From NCBI RefSeq assembly GCF_004359215.1, contig NC_090615.1, forward strand, positions 3,039,258 to 3,069,525: a stretch of 30,268 bases of DNA. The letters are read 5' to 3'. Position numbers and translations under genes: made by a program. How positions within the stretch are numbered: position 1 is the stretch's first letter; the number at the start of each line of letters is the position of its first letter. Source of the DNA: Bremia lactucae (Eukaryota > Oomycota > Peronosporomycetes > Peronosporales > Peronosporaceae). Under the pieces are notes generated by a model. That model worked only from the letters and a program-made list of their open reading frames with translations. It did not search any database and was not told the DNA's origin. Shown in pieces: positions 9,272-18,157 of this stretch.

Positions 9272-10347
9272 TGTAACGGGGTGTCACGTTGCATAAGTAT
9301 ATTTCTTAGAAAAGTAATACTAAATATTACTTCCGATGAGAGGAAATAAAAAAAGAAGTGGCAAATTTTTATCGTTATTAATATTAACTCAGATACTTCC
9401 AAAAGTTTAAAGATTGAATAGATATTATAAAAATAGTACCAAATTTGGAATTTTTGATGCAATAAGACAGTAGCTCTATTGTTTGGTTGATTTAAGTCTA
9501 AATCAACCCCGCCATTTGTTTCAAGACACGATTGTGCGGTGCGCAAGGAGGCGCCATATTTAGTTAGATATTAAAATAATAAGTCCAGTAGTAGATAGGT
9601 GATCGTTACGTAAAAACTTATTTTGTTACTACAATTTACTTCTCCCTAATTCTAATCCATTGAATTACCTTTTGGTAGCTAAAGACCCTTACTTACTTAA
9701 AAATTTTACTCTGTATTTGTAGGTGAGCACGTCTTAATGCGGCCACGCTCTACTTAGGCACACACCCTAGCAGCGAAGAAGCAATTAGACCGTCTACTCT
9801 CGTGTGTCATGAAGAAGTTGTGGTGGGCGCGTTAGCGACCTCTCCCAACGCACTTAGTACTTAAGTTAAGTGTCGTCACGGGAGCGGTAATCAGACTCCT
9901 CGTGCGCACTTACAAAGTTGGAAGTAGTTTTCAGACTGATATATATTTAATCGCATTAAATATAAATACCTATTTTTACGAATCAAAATGTCATTCTCTC
10001 AAGATAACACTTAATATGTATTGCGAGCGTATCTTTCTAGATACCTCGCGCAACGGATGACGCTAGCCGTCATCCCTCATAATGTGAATGCACCTATGTG
10101 CATCACACAAAAGGATTGGTCACAATGTGAGCCAAACCCAAGTGGTGGGTCTAATTACTTTTCTTAAGTAATTGACTATACCCTTTAATAAACAAAGTGT
10201 ACTCAACGGGGACAGTGTAACATTAGGGCAACTTTAGCCCGTTACAGTACTCTTGTGTACGCGAAGTTCTGAGGCACCCTACCTACACTGTAATTAGTGT
10301 AAGATTAACTAGTACTTACCAGTACTAGTGAAAGGTGCCCCGTTACA
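9272..10347 (+). repeat. 3' LTR of RT-2 (family E), split by a nested solo LTR
   Basis: Starts TGTAACGGGGTGTCACG after the polypurine tract, runs to 9717, is interrupted by 9718-10246, and resumes at about 10247 (GTACTCTTGTGTACG), ending GTGCCCCGTTACA at 10347. Without the insert it aligns with 1742-2319. Confidence 0.88.
9718..10246 (-). mobile_element. Solo LTR (family D) nested in the RT-2 3' LTR
   Basis: 529 bp. On the minus strand it starts TGTAACGGGCTAAAG and ends GCTCACCTACA. It is flanked by gtatt (9713-9717) and gtact (10247-10251), a 5-bp target duplication with one change. No internal region is present, so it is a solo LTR left by LTR-LTR recombination. The same LTR family is partly present at 10778-10964 and 18400-18847. 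It holds short inverted repeats, for example arms GGATGACG/CGTCATCC at 10055-10075. Confidence 0.85.
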
Positions 10348-10489
10348 AGGCATGGTTTAAGATCCACTGGCCATAAATGACAAGTTTACAACTCCCGCTC
10401 CTCCCTGCTGATGTGGTGAGCTCTTTTGTCACCAGAGTTGGCGTGTGTCCCCAGCTAGGTTTCATTTGTCTCGTGCACAGTCTACTCAT

Positions 10490-10775
10490 TCAAGTATTCA
10501 GATCATAAGCTGTTTTCGGAGGGAACGCGTACCACCAGGGCTTCTCTAAAAGGATTGATAGCCATTTACTCGTAACGAGTGAAGTACCCGGCATAGAGAG
10601 AGTGGCAGTAATACAGCCCAATAATGCAAGTATCACCAGATTCTCGAGCCTATTTATTTTTTGGACAACAGATTCGCAACATGGAATGGATAGTATTGTG
10701 AGAGACACAATGGCATCAAACACACGTAATATGACCGTAACGGCATCGGACAGTTCGATGGCACTTTAAATTAAA
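10490..10775 (-). pseudogene. C-terminal fragment of a membrane-protein-like gene
   Basis: The minus-strand frame is open from the left border of the RT-3 LTR down to a stop at 10490. It reads IELSDAVTVILRVFDAIVS, then LENLVILALLGCITATLS, then EKPWWYAFPPKTAYDLNT, with two hydrophobic stretches long enough to cross a membrane. There is no in-frame ATG near its upstream end, so it looks like the 3' end of a gene cut by insertion of RT-3. I do not recognise the family. It could also be a chance ORF; composition and hydrophobicity favour a real fragment. Confidence 0.42.
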
Positions 10776-10777
10776 AT

Positions 10778-10964
10778 TGTAACGGGCTAAAGTTGCCCTA
10801 ATGTTACACAGTCCCCGTTAAGAACACTCGGTGTACTTAGGGGATGGTCAATTACTTAAATAAAGTAATTAGACCAACCACTCGGGTGTGGTCAACATTG
10901 TGACCAATCCTAGTGTATGTGGTGCACATAGGGGCATTCACATTAAGAGGGATAACGGCTAGCG
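10778..10964 (+). repeat. 5' fragment of a family D LTR
   Basis: Starts TGTAACGGGCTAAAG and aligns with the minus-strand start of the solo LTR at 10246 downward, as far as GGCTAGCG. From there the LTR would continue TCATCCG, but here it changes to CCTCTGAGTGGG, which is gag (compare 19360 onward). The remaining LTR of about 340 bp, the leader and the gag start are deleted. Confidence 0.8.
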
Positions 10965-10969
10965 CCTCT

Positions 10970-11605
10970 GAGTGGGCTTACTCGGCACTTATGGCGGACG
11001 TTAAGGCGTTCCCTACATCGGCGATCTTTAAGACAAAGATTTGCGCCATGTACCAGCCGCCGAACAACGAAGTGTTGCTTCATGCACGCTTCTTTGGAGC
11101 GCGACAGGCGAAGCGATCTCTGCAAGAGTATGTGCAAGAGATGCGCTCGCTGTCGGCGTCCATTACCGTAGGTCCAATTCCGGAGCACATGAAGGTGCCC
11201 ACGTTTATGAACGGACTATAGCATGGTCCATCGCGACAGGCCCTTTTCAGAAAGGTGCCGTCGACGATGGAAGAGGCAATCCAAATTGCCTTAGTTGAGG
11301 AGCAATCCTACAACAGTGCCTCGGCGGCAGCTTGGTATAAGCCGTCGGCCGAGAGGACAGCTTGGTCTAAGCCGTCGGCCGAGAGGACAGATGCCACTTC
11401 TATGGAGTTGGGCAGTGCAGAAGCGGTCTATTATTAATGCGGCAAGCGCGGCCATATGATGGCTCGCAGCTATGCCAGGGTCCCTGCTGCGGCGAAGACG
11501 CCCAGCAAGAGGACTCCCTACCCAAAGGGCGATGGCAAGAACCAGCGTGCGAGACGCATGAGTTCTGCATCGACCACTGAGGGGTCGGGAAATGCAGGAG
11601 CGCAG
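10970..11605 (+). pseudogene. Gag polyprotein, RT-3 (truncated, broken)
   Basis: The frame begins in the capsid-like part (EWAYSALMADVKAFPT) and runs through AMYQPPNNEVLLHARFFGAR and SLQEYVQEMRSLSAS to FMNGL, where a TAG (11219-11221) replaces the CGG found in RT-5. It continues KVPSTMEEAIQIALVEEQ, a duplicated 10-residue unit, and a ruined zinc knuckle (CGKRGHMMARSY, with stop before it and Ser for the last Cys). The frame ends at the TAG inside the boundary hairpin (11606-11608). Confidence 0.8.
11331..11390. repeat. 30-bp tandem duplication inside gag, RT-3
   Basis: Two units, 11331-11360 and 11361-11390, differ at one base and encode AWYKPSAERT/AWSKPSAERT in phase. A recent in-frame duplication just before the zinc knuckle. 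Confidence 0.85.
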
Positions 11606-11625
11606 TAGGGGCGGGATGCCCTACT
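11604..11625 (+). other. Stem-loop at the gag-protease boundary, RT-3
   Basis: Perfect 7-bp arms AGTAGGG and CCCTACT around an 8-nt loop. The gag stop TAG lies inside the left arm. The protease frame downstream is not the gag frame. Same place and sequence as in RT-1 and RT-2, although the LTR family differs. Confidence 0.62.
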
Positions 11626-11639
11626 GACGCGGACTCTGA

Positions 11640-12060
11640 AGCTACCCCAAAGTTCAGAGTTTCGAACAAATGGGTAGCATAGTCCCTGAGGTCTCGAAAT
11701 TTCGGACCTCAACCCTGCTGGTCTATAGCGCTCAAGTACGAGGCTATAACCAAGTATTGATCCTCCTATTGAATTCGGGTGCATCACGAAATTTTACAAA
11801 CTCGCGGCTTTAAGAAAGAGACCGGCGATGTTTGAGTCGCTTTGCCATGATGGTAAGCGAGAAGAGGCGACCGTTCGTTTAGCGAACGGCGCGCTCGTTA
11901 AGTCTGAAGGAGTTGAGGTAGAACTCGGCTTCAGCTTTAGTGACTTCTCTTGTAAAGAGAAGTCTGCAGTGCTAGGTATGGAGAGTCTGTAGGACCTCAG
12001 CCTAGGCATGCCATGGTTGGCAAAACACCAACCATGGATAGACTGGCGTACACGCACAGT
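11640..12060 (+). pseudogene. Aspartic protease domain, RT-3 (broken)
   Basis: The frame is open from 11640. It contains LIYSAQ-like sequence, then LILLLNSGASRNFTNSRL at 11757-11810, where the active-site Asp of D(S/T)GA is Asn (AAT, 11772-11774). It is broken by a stop and shifts thereafter, ending with MPWLAKHQPWIDW (12008-12046), the usual protease end. Confidence 0.75.
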
Positions 12061-12547
12061 TACGAACTTTACGCAGGACACCGGAAAGGATGTGCTCCTG
12101 CGAGAGGCGTATGCAACTGATGTCGTGTCGAACACAGTTGAGGGTGCGTTGACGGGGTGTCAAAAGTCACCAATTCCTACCCAGCTCGTGGAGACTGGGG
12201 TAGTGAAAAAGACGATGACAAGTAGTCATGCGTCCAAATGTCCTGCACAGAGCCAAAAGGCTGTGGCAGTAGACAGCGAGCTGACAGGAAGTCATGCGTC
12301 GCATAAACCGGCACAGTGCCTAGAGCCGGGTGCGGTTGAAAGGAGTGAGTTAACCAGAGAGAGCAACAACACCTGCTTCCCAGTCAAAGGGAGTGGTGAC
12401 TCAAAAAGGAGTACCCGACAGATTAGAACGATCAAATGCACGTCTAAACGAGTGACCTTTGGATCAGTTCCTATTAAAAAGGACGGGCCTTCGAACGAGG
12501 TGTTCGAGGCCGTCGAAGACGAAATTGCGGAGGCATCCTCAGTATAG
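12008..12547 (+). pseudogene. Protease end plus protease-RT linker, RT-3
   Basis: An open stretch of 179 residues begins with the protease end MPWLAKHQPW and continues into a low-conservation linker. The linker has a loose repeat (SSHASKCPAQS and GSHASHKPAQC) and a charged tail (EVFEAVEDEIAEASSV). No catalytic motif is visible. The frame ends at TAG before the RT domain. Confidence 0.6.
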
Positions 12548-12765
12548 GTGCTCTGGCAAGTCTTTAAATCTGCCGAGGTGATAGTAGATTTCCCGGAGAT
12601 GTCGTGGGATCTGTTGTTGCCGAGTTTTAGGAAGGAACGATTCATGAAATAGTCACACCAGTTTCAAAAGAGAACTTGGTGGACTGTTGCGTATCGTCCA
12701 CAATGGACATGAGCGTCCTAAAAACGAACAAAAAGAAACGCTTCGCTGCTCAGCGCTAGGATGCG

Positions 12766-13548
12766 TTGAGAGACAGTCCGTTCTTTGAGGTTCTGTGGAA
12801 ACATCGCGATATGTTCCCAGAAGAAGTGCCGAACCACCTACCTGCAGATATGGGCACCAGGCACGAAATAGACCTCGAACCTGGCATTAAGTATTGTGTG
12901 ACCAGGCAATGGCCGTTGCCGAAAGAACAAGTCGATTCTATCGATGAGATTCTTCGACAAGCAAGCCAAGGCGGGACATGTGTGTGAGAGCAGATCGCCT
13001 CACTGCAGCCCGACCTTTTGTTGCGTAAAGCCACAGGTGGATGGCGCGTGGTTCATGCTTAGAATAAGCTGAATACGGCAACCATACCTGCCCATACGAC
13101 AATCCCGCGGAAAGATGTCTTGGTGAACTCCATGGGAAATTTCAACGATCTTTTCCACGTTGAATCTTAAGGATGGTTACTATCAGGTAATCATGAGAGA
13201 ACCTATGTAGCCAAAACGGCAGTAAGCACCCCAAGCGGTATGCTTTGGGAGTGGCTTGTGATGCCCCAAAATTTAAAAACGCACCAGCGACATTCAACCG
13301 AGTGGTGGCTCACTGATGCGTCAGCACCGTGCCTACGCGCCCCATTACTATGACGATGTATTCGTGCATGGTAGGGCCGAGGACGGGCTGAGCGCAATAG
13401 AGTTACACAAGCGTCATTTAGACGCTGTGTTGCAGACTTCGAAGGACGCCCAATTGTACGTCAACTTGCAAAAGTGCGTCATAGGGGTCCCTAGGATACC
13501 TGTGCCGGGTTGCATCGTAGGTAGACATGGTGTACGAGCAGACCCAGA
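12766..13548 (+). pseudogene. Reverse transcriptase domain, RT-3 (broken, runs into gap)
   Basis: Opens with FFEVLWKHRDMFPEEVPNHL, then RHEIDLEPGIKYCVTRQWPL, the standard start of a Gypsy RT. After frameshifts it shows RKATGGWRVVHA, KLNTATIPAHTTIP and TPSGM. The catalytic box is HYYDDVFVHGRAEDG, with YYDD at 13346-13357, followed by KRHLDAVLQTSKDAQLYVNL and GCIVGRHGVRADP up to the gap. The active-site aspartates are intact but the frame is not. Confidence 0.82.
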
Positions 13549-13648
13549 NNNNNNNNNNNNNNNNNNNNNNNNNNNNNNNNNNNNNNNNNNNNNNNNNNNN
13601 NNNNNNNNNNNNNNNNNNNNNNNNNNNNNNNNNNNNNNNNNNNNNNNN
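13549..13648. other. Assembly gap of exactly 100 N
   Basis: A round 100-base N run is the usual placeholder for a gap of unknown size. Plus-strand RT-3 enters it from the left and minus-strand RT-4 from the right, so at least two element tails are missing. Confidence 0.97.
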
Positions 13649-13823
13649 TGTTGTAACCTCAACAGTTCTGCCTGTTGAGAGCCTTGCTGATTCAGCAAGG
13701 ATACCTCTCCTTCATCTCGTCAAGCTCATGTTGTATAAACTTGGCGATGGCTGAATGGATTGCATCTCTGTCCAAATTGTACAGCATTGCCAAGATTGCA
13801 TCGTTCCTTACGGCCGAACTCAT
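13649..13823 (-). pseudogene. Gag N-terminal fragment, RT-4
   Basis: Reads MSSAVRNDAILAML, then DRDAIHSAIAKFIQHELDEM from ATG 13823, then in another frame LNQQGSQQAELLRLQ up to the gap. The same block occurs in RT-1 and RT-2. The open frame extends further upstream to about 13904 and includes SYSFLSD, which RT-1 shares. Confidence 0.62.
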
Positions 13824-13967
13824 TCGTTCGATCGCACTCCTTTCTATGTCACTTAGAAAGGAGTAGCTTTCCACGGGAATCGTGATGCGTATTCCCACTA
13901 TCATCTATCATGTCCATGTTAGATGAAGGAAATGTGGTCCTTGGAAGGACTACAAAGTGCTACCAGG

Positions 13968-14420
13968 TGTAACGGGGCACTACGACATGTACTGCTTCAG
14001 TACAAGTCCACTTCGCACTGCTTCAGTTGCGAGTGGTGCCTTACTTTATTTCACGTACACTAGTACGTGCAGAGGAAAACTTCTCTTTAAGGTAACTAGC
14101 TTAAAGAGGGTAAAATGAAAACTGTATTAATATAATTAAGTATCTCTTCTATCTATCTTGTAAATGCTAACTTAATTAAAAACTAATACTAACATGCAAT
14201 TGAATTTATATATTATCCTATCTGTATCTCTCTTTTGTTTATCTCTACAGCTGATTAGTCTGCGGGATAAATAGATGTAATGGTCTATATCTATTTATGG
14301 ATAAGAATTCTGAACATTACTATATAAAGTAATATCCTCCAAATACTATCTACCTTTTAGATAACATATTAATTAACAACCTTTAAGTGTTAATTTCATG
14401 TAACGATTTACCCCGTTACA
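13968..14420 (-). repeat. LTR of RT-4 (family A), 5' LTR
   Basis: 453 bp with the intact inverted termini TGTAACGGGG...CCCCGTTACA. A 2-nt spacer and TGGTAGCACTTTGTAGTCC follow on the minus strand, which makes it a 5' LTR. It is the cleanest copy of the family in the window and carries the same set of hairpins as RT-1 and RT-5. Confidence 0.9.
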
Positions 14421-14555
14421 ACCAGCGCCATTACAGTTTTCTGAGTTTGTCACACATATAATCCACATAAAACAATTAATAATCAAGTAATTATTAAGAA
14501 ATTGAATCGAAATATTCGCAGCAAGCTTTCCAGAAACGATTAGGTTGCTAAAAAG

Positions 14556-15875
14556 ATGGATCTTGCCAAGCTGTTATTGCTTTTCACCGCAGTATGCGGA
14601 ATCATCGACGCTGTTAAAGAAAAGCGAGAAGTACTTCTCCAGCACATGTCTACCAAAACGCGATATGCACCACCAGTGATGTCGGAATTAGACACGATGA
14701 ATAGCACATGCAACCCTGTGCAGCTCAATTTTGTCATCCGTCATGGTACCAGAAATCCTACAATGAAGGACATTTCACGGATCAATAATACACACTCTAG
14801 ACTACTGGCAGCTCGGAACGAGAAGTCACCGACTTGGATAGAGAGCTGGAATAACCCATACCCGGCGGAAACGGAGGCGTGGCTGGCGGACTCCGGCATC
14901 CGCGAGCTGATCGAAATGGGGCATAGACTTCGAGCTCGACTCTCACCAGTCCCGCTTAATTACGCTTCCAGCAACTTTGTTTTTGATCATACATATAAAA
15001 TCCGCACAAAGCAGAGTGCTGAGGCTTTTGCGTTTGGCTTCTTTGACGGTCTGCAGCCAGTGTACTACCAGAGCAGCCCGATCGGCCAAGACGAAATACT
15101 GCGATTTTACGATAATTGTCCACTATTTAAAACTCAGATTGACTCAAACAAGAGCTCCACGATTGAACATAGCAAGTATCGTAATAGTGAGCAAATGTAC
15201 AAGAATCTTGTAAAGTTCCAAATACTTGCAAATTTCCTTAATGCAACCCAAAATGATATGGAGGCAGCGTACGCTGGGTGTGCCTTTGACGTGGCCGTGC
15301 AAGCTGTATTTGATCAGTGGTGCTCGCTCTTTGACAGTAAAATGCTACTGTCAATGGATTATTTTCAAGATCTTAAGCACTTTTACCGGAAAAGTCACGG
15401 TCATGCGTTATCTTATGAGATTGCGACCCCACTATTGCAGGATATTTTTCGTACAATGAAAACGCGTGTCGATAAAACAAGCAGCGTTGACGGATATTTT
15501 CGATTTGCACACGCTGAGACAATTTTGCCATTGGCTTCGCTTCTAAATGTAAGCTACTTCGACCGACACGCTAGCGACCGTGAAGGACATTTTCGAGCCG
15601 ACACACCGCTAGACTTGGCACAGAAACGAAAGTTTCAAAGCTCCAAGTTGACGCCATTTTCTGCCAATATCGGCTTTGTTCTCTATGAATGCGATGCTCA
15701 AAAAGATGAATCTCAAGCAACATCGTCATTTAAAGTAAAAACATTGCTCAACGAGCGCGAGGTGATTTTTCGTGAGTGCAACGGCCAAGTACTTTGTCCA
15801 TTTGACCTTTTGGAAAAAATCTTTTATCGGTGGATTTACGAGTTTGACTTTCAAGAGAACTGCAAGATTAAATAG
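14556..15875 (+). CDS. Secreted histidine acid phosphatase, MINPP/phytase type
   Basis: 439 residues, no intron needed. Residues 1 to about 19 (MDLAKLLLLFTAVCGIIDA) form a signal peptide, so the protein should enter the secretory pathway. The branch-2 histidine phosphatase signature RHGTRNP is at residues 62-68, with H63 as the expected phospho-acceptor. HAE at 319-321 is the distal acid/base motif, in FAHAETILPLASLL, typical of multiple inositol polyphosphate phosphatases. The length fits that family (about 400-490). It would remove phosphate from inositol phosphates such as phytate, outside the cell or in the secretory system. The start follows AAAAG with no upstream in-frame ATG before the LTR. 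A retroelement LTR ends 135 bp upstream. The exact substrate is inference. Confidence 0.9.
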   Translation: MDLAKLLLLFTAVCGIIDAVKEKREVLLQHMSTKTRYAPPVMSELDTMNSTCNPVQLNFVIRHGTRNPTMKDISRINNTHSRLLAARNEKSPTWIESWNNPYPAETEAWLADSGIRELIEMGHRLRARLSPVPLNYASSNFVFDHTYKIRTKQSAEAFAFGFFDGLQPVYYQSSPIGQDEILRFYDNCPLFKTQIDSNKSSTIEHSKYRNSEQMYKNLVKFQILANFLNATQNDMEAAYAGCAFDVAVQAVFDQWCSLFDSKMLLSMDYFQDLKHFYRKSHGHALSYEIATPLLQDIFRTMKTRVDKTSSVDGYFRFAHAETILPLASLLNVSYFDRHASDREGHFRADTPLDLAQKRKFQSSKLTPFSANIGFVLYECDAQKDESQATSSFKVKTLLNEREVIFRECNGQVLCPFDLLEKIFYRWIYEFDFQENCKIK

Positions 15876-16828
15876 CATAGTAATTGATTTTTTATGGACT
15901 TATGATTTAATCTATAACCTCAGTGCTATAAGCTCGTCGTCTATATGAGTGGGTAGTTGACATGGTGGCAATACCTTTGCCACGTCAGCGACATTTTCAC
16001 TCGAAGAAAATAGAGGTAAAGGGGGAAAGCAGCGGATGCATTGCCGGGATTGATTGATGTTAAATCAATGCTCGAACGGCGCATCAACGGGCAGTATCAT
16101 CAACCGTCGGGGACGCGAGGGCTAAAAGGCCAATCTTAGGTGGTGCGGAAGGAGGGACCACTGTGGTCGTAGAAGCTGAGAAATTCTTAATCTGCGTCAT
16201 CCCGTTTGTAAGATTTTACAAAGCAACCTATAGAGTTGACGATGGTCATTTCGTGCCAGACATGCTAGCAGCCCCAACATTTGCCACTAATGCAAAACTT
16301 CCATACGCCGTTCATTGACTGACACGCTTTGGCTGCAGCTGCAGATCAGAACTTAACCACCTTGGTGTTTTGGTTAATCTTGTGGATAACGCTATCAGTG
16401 CGCAAAGGTTGCGGCGTGATAAATCAACTTTTTAGAAGCTTTCTCACTATTGCATAATTCCGCGTAGTATCCGATTACCGTCGAGCTACAAAACTTCAAT
16501 CTCGTGCACTCTTTCGATTCTTTGAAGTGCAGATCAAGCTTGTCATTGATGGCTGATGAAAAATGCAAATCGTTTCCTTGCAAAACATCCTAATTAGCAG
16601 CATTTCATCTCAAGACACTACCTATGCAAAATTTTAACGCAAACGGATCTCGGCAACGGTATTATAGGCTCAGTCATACAAACGAGGATCAACAAAACCT
16701 TCAACAATATATTCAATTCAAACTTTTTTTTTCAATAGTTAATCAAATATAAGAAATTGGCCAATTCCACTGTGACATCACAACAGATGCTGACAATTCG
16801 ATCACCGACACCGTTTCAAAGCAAGCTA
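15876..16828. other. Intergenic region between two convergent genes
   Basis: 953 bp without a convincing gene. Short open stretches exist on both strands (for example minus 16583-16395, 62 codons), but none has a recognisable motif or a supporting context. There may be decayed coding-like sequence at 16140-16310, which I cannot assign. The 3' untranslated ends of both neighbours should lie here. Confidence 0.6.
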
Positions 16829-17905
16829 TTAAAGCACATTGACGCAGTTAAGGTCTTGGTACGCCTCCTTTAAACGTGTTATCATCGCTTCCTCCGACTT
16901 ACGTACCCAAACACGCGGGTCGTAGTACTTCTTGTTCGGGGCGTCTGCACCTTCCGGGTTGCCAATCTGACATTGTAGGTAGTCCTTCTTTTCCTCGTAA
17001 AACATGCGCAGCCCATTCCAATACGCCCACTGCGTGTCCGTGTCAATATTCATTTTCACGACACCGTTGCTCACAGCCGTCTGAATCTCCTGGGCCGTCG
17101 AGCCAGAGCCGCCGTGGAAGACAAAGAATACAGGCTTCTCGGAAGCGGTCGATTTTTCCTTGGCAACGTACTTTTGAAAGTCACCCAAAATCTCAGGATG
17201 GAGTTTCACGTTGCCAGGCTTGTATACACCATGCACGTTGCCGAACGCAGCGGCTATTGTATAGTATGGCGACACGGAGCCCAATTCATTGCACGCTAGC
17301 AAAATGTCCTCTGGCTGCGAGTACAGCGAAGCATTGTCCACTTCGCTATTGTCCACACCGTCCTCCTCACCACCAGTGATGCCCAACTCAACTTCTAAAA
17401 TCAGATTAATTTTGGCCATTCGTTCAAAATATTTCTTGCTAATGGAAACGTTTTCCTCCATTGGCTCCTCGGACAAGTCAAGCATGTGCGAACTCCAAAG
17501 TGGAACACCATGCTCGGCAAAATACTTATCGTCAGCCTCCAGCATACCGTCAAACCATGGGAGTAGCTTCTTCGCGCAGTGATCTGAGTGGAGAATCACA
17601 GGAACACCGTAATGCTTGGCCATGGCACGCACATGGTACGCAGCGGCTATAGCACCGAGAATTGATGCGTTCTGGTTCTTATTATCGATGCCCTTTCCCG
17701 CATAGAAGGCAGCCCCGCCGTTGGACGTTTGAATAATGATTGGGGACTTAGTGTCGCGGGCGGCCTGGAGCGCAGCATTGGCCGTCGACGAAGATGTGAC
17801 GTTTACGGCTGGGATAGCAAAGCTGTGGTCTTGGGCATACTTGTACACCTTCATCACATCCTCACCATTTAGCACGCCTGGCTGTACGATATCGAGAAGC
17901 CCCAT
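16829..17905 (-). CDS. FBA: Class II fructose-bisphosphate aldolase
   Basis: 358 residues. Splits fructose-1,6-bisphosphate to dihydroxyacetone phosphate and glyceraldehyde-3-phosphate in glycolysis, and the reverse in gluconeogenesis; zinc-dependent, cytosolic. Visible motifs: HSDHC at 106-110 (catalytic Asp108, zinc His109), ELGITGGEEDGVDN at 173-186, GNVHGVYKPGNVKLHP at 222-237 (zinc His225), FHGGSGST at 263-270 (zinc His264) and NIDTDTQWAY at 286-295 (phosphate binding). The spacing agrees with the class II-A enzymes of bacteria and fungi (about 359 residues). I chose MGLLDIVQPGVL at 17905 because it matches the family start; the frame is open 24 codons further, to 17977, but that extension is not family-like and has no targeting character. 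No intron and no break. Confidence 0.95.
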   Translation of the reverse strand: MGLLDIVQPGVLNGEDVMKVYKYAQDHSFAIPAVNVTSSSTANAALQAARDTKSPIIIQTSNGGAAFYAGKGIDNKNQNASILGAIAAAYHVRAMAKHYGVPVILHSDHCAKKLLPWFDGMLEADDKYFAEHGVPLWSSHMLDLSEEPMEENVSISKKYFERMAKINLILEVELGITGGEEDGVDNSEVDNASLYSQPEDILLACNELGSVSPYYTIAAAFGNVHGVYKPGNVKLHPEILGDFQKYVAKEKSTASEKPVFFVFHGGSGSTAQEIQTAVSNGVVKMNIDTDTQWAYWNGLRMFYEEKKDYLQCQIGNPEGADAPNKKYYDPRVWVRKSEEAMITRLKEAYQDLNCVNVL

Positions 17906-18157
17906 CTTTCTTTGAATTTGACTTGATTGAAGCTTGGTATTATTTGAAATGACGTGGCTTTTATGAATCCAGGCCAACCCGGTCTATCAATTGCGCAAAC
18001 CCACCCAAGAGGAAATCTCCAAAAAATGGACGTTGAATAGTATTTTGTGCACATTGGCAAGAAGATAATCACAATAATTTTCTTCTGCGCAGATTTGTGC
18101 AACACAATCAGGGTGCCGGTATATGTACCTCAGCTTTTTGGTAAACGTGCCTCATCC
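17906..18157 (-). promoter_or_regulatory. Upstream region of the aldolase gene
   Basis: About 250 bp between the aldolase start and a retroelement fragment. On the minus strand it has TCCATTTTTTGG around 18030, similar to the CAWTTT part of the oomycete initiator. The match is partial, so the exact start site is not established. Confidence 0.3.

Larger units (their letters stand above)
1742..10347 (+). mobile_element. RT-2: near full-length, decayed Ty3/Gypsy chromovirus
   Basis: 5' LTR 1742-2319, primer site 2322, gag 2471-3552, protease 3679-3963, linker 4097-4825, RT 4850-5560, RNase H remnant 5800-5965, integrase 6070-7705, chromodomain 7790-7975, antisense ORF remnant 9097-8100, polypurine tract 9261-9271 and 3' LTR 9272-10347. 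The protease-RT-RNase H-integrase order defines Gypsy, and the C-terminal chromodomain a chromovirus. Every coding block carries frameshifts and stops, so the copy is dead. A solo LTR of another family is nested in the 3' LTR. The 5-bp flanks (cactc left, aggca right) do not match, so no target-site duplication is visible. Confidence 0.88.
10778..13548 (+). mobile_element. RT-3: internally deleted Ty3/Gypsy element (family D), cut by an assembly gap
   Basis: Starts with 187 bp of a family D LTR joined straight to the middle of gag, then protease, linker and RT up to the N run at 13549. Primer site, leader and gag N-terminus are missing. Gag is almost identical to that of RT-5 over the shared part. 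Stops and frameshifts in every domain make it defective. Confidence 0.82.
13649..14420 (-). mobile_element. RT-4: 5' end of a Ty3/Gypsy element (family A)
   Basis: Minus-strand order: LTR 14420-13968, primer site 13965 downward, leader, and the N-terminus of gag into the gap. It matches RT-1 throughout. Its LTR start points at the phosphatase gene, whose start codon is 135 bp away. Confidence 0.85.

Noticed and set aside
16395..16583. 62-codon minus-strand ORF between the phosphatase and aldolase genes
   Set aside because: No motif, no context and a length expected by chance.
16876..17652. Plus-strand ORFs opposite the aldolase gene
   Set aside because: Shadow frames of a strongly conserved gene; no independent protein likeness. 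Unlike the antisense ORFs of the retroelements, there is no second copy to support them.
17906..17977. Upstream ATG extending the aldolase by 24 residues
   Set aside because: The MGLLDIV start matches the family N-terminus and puts the catalytic residues at the usual numbers; the extension has no recognisable targeting signal.
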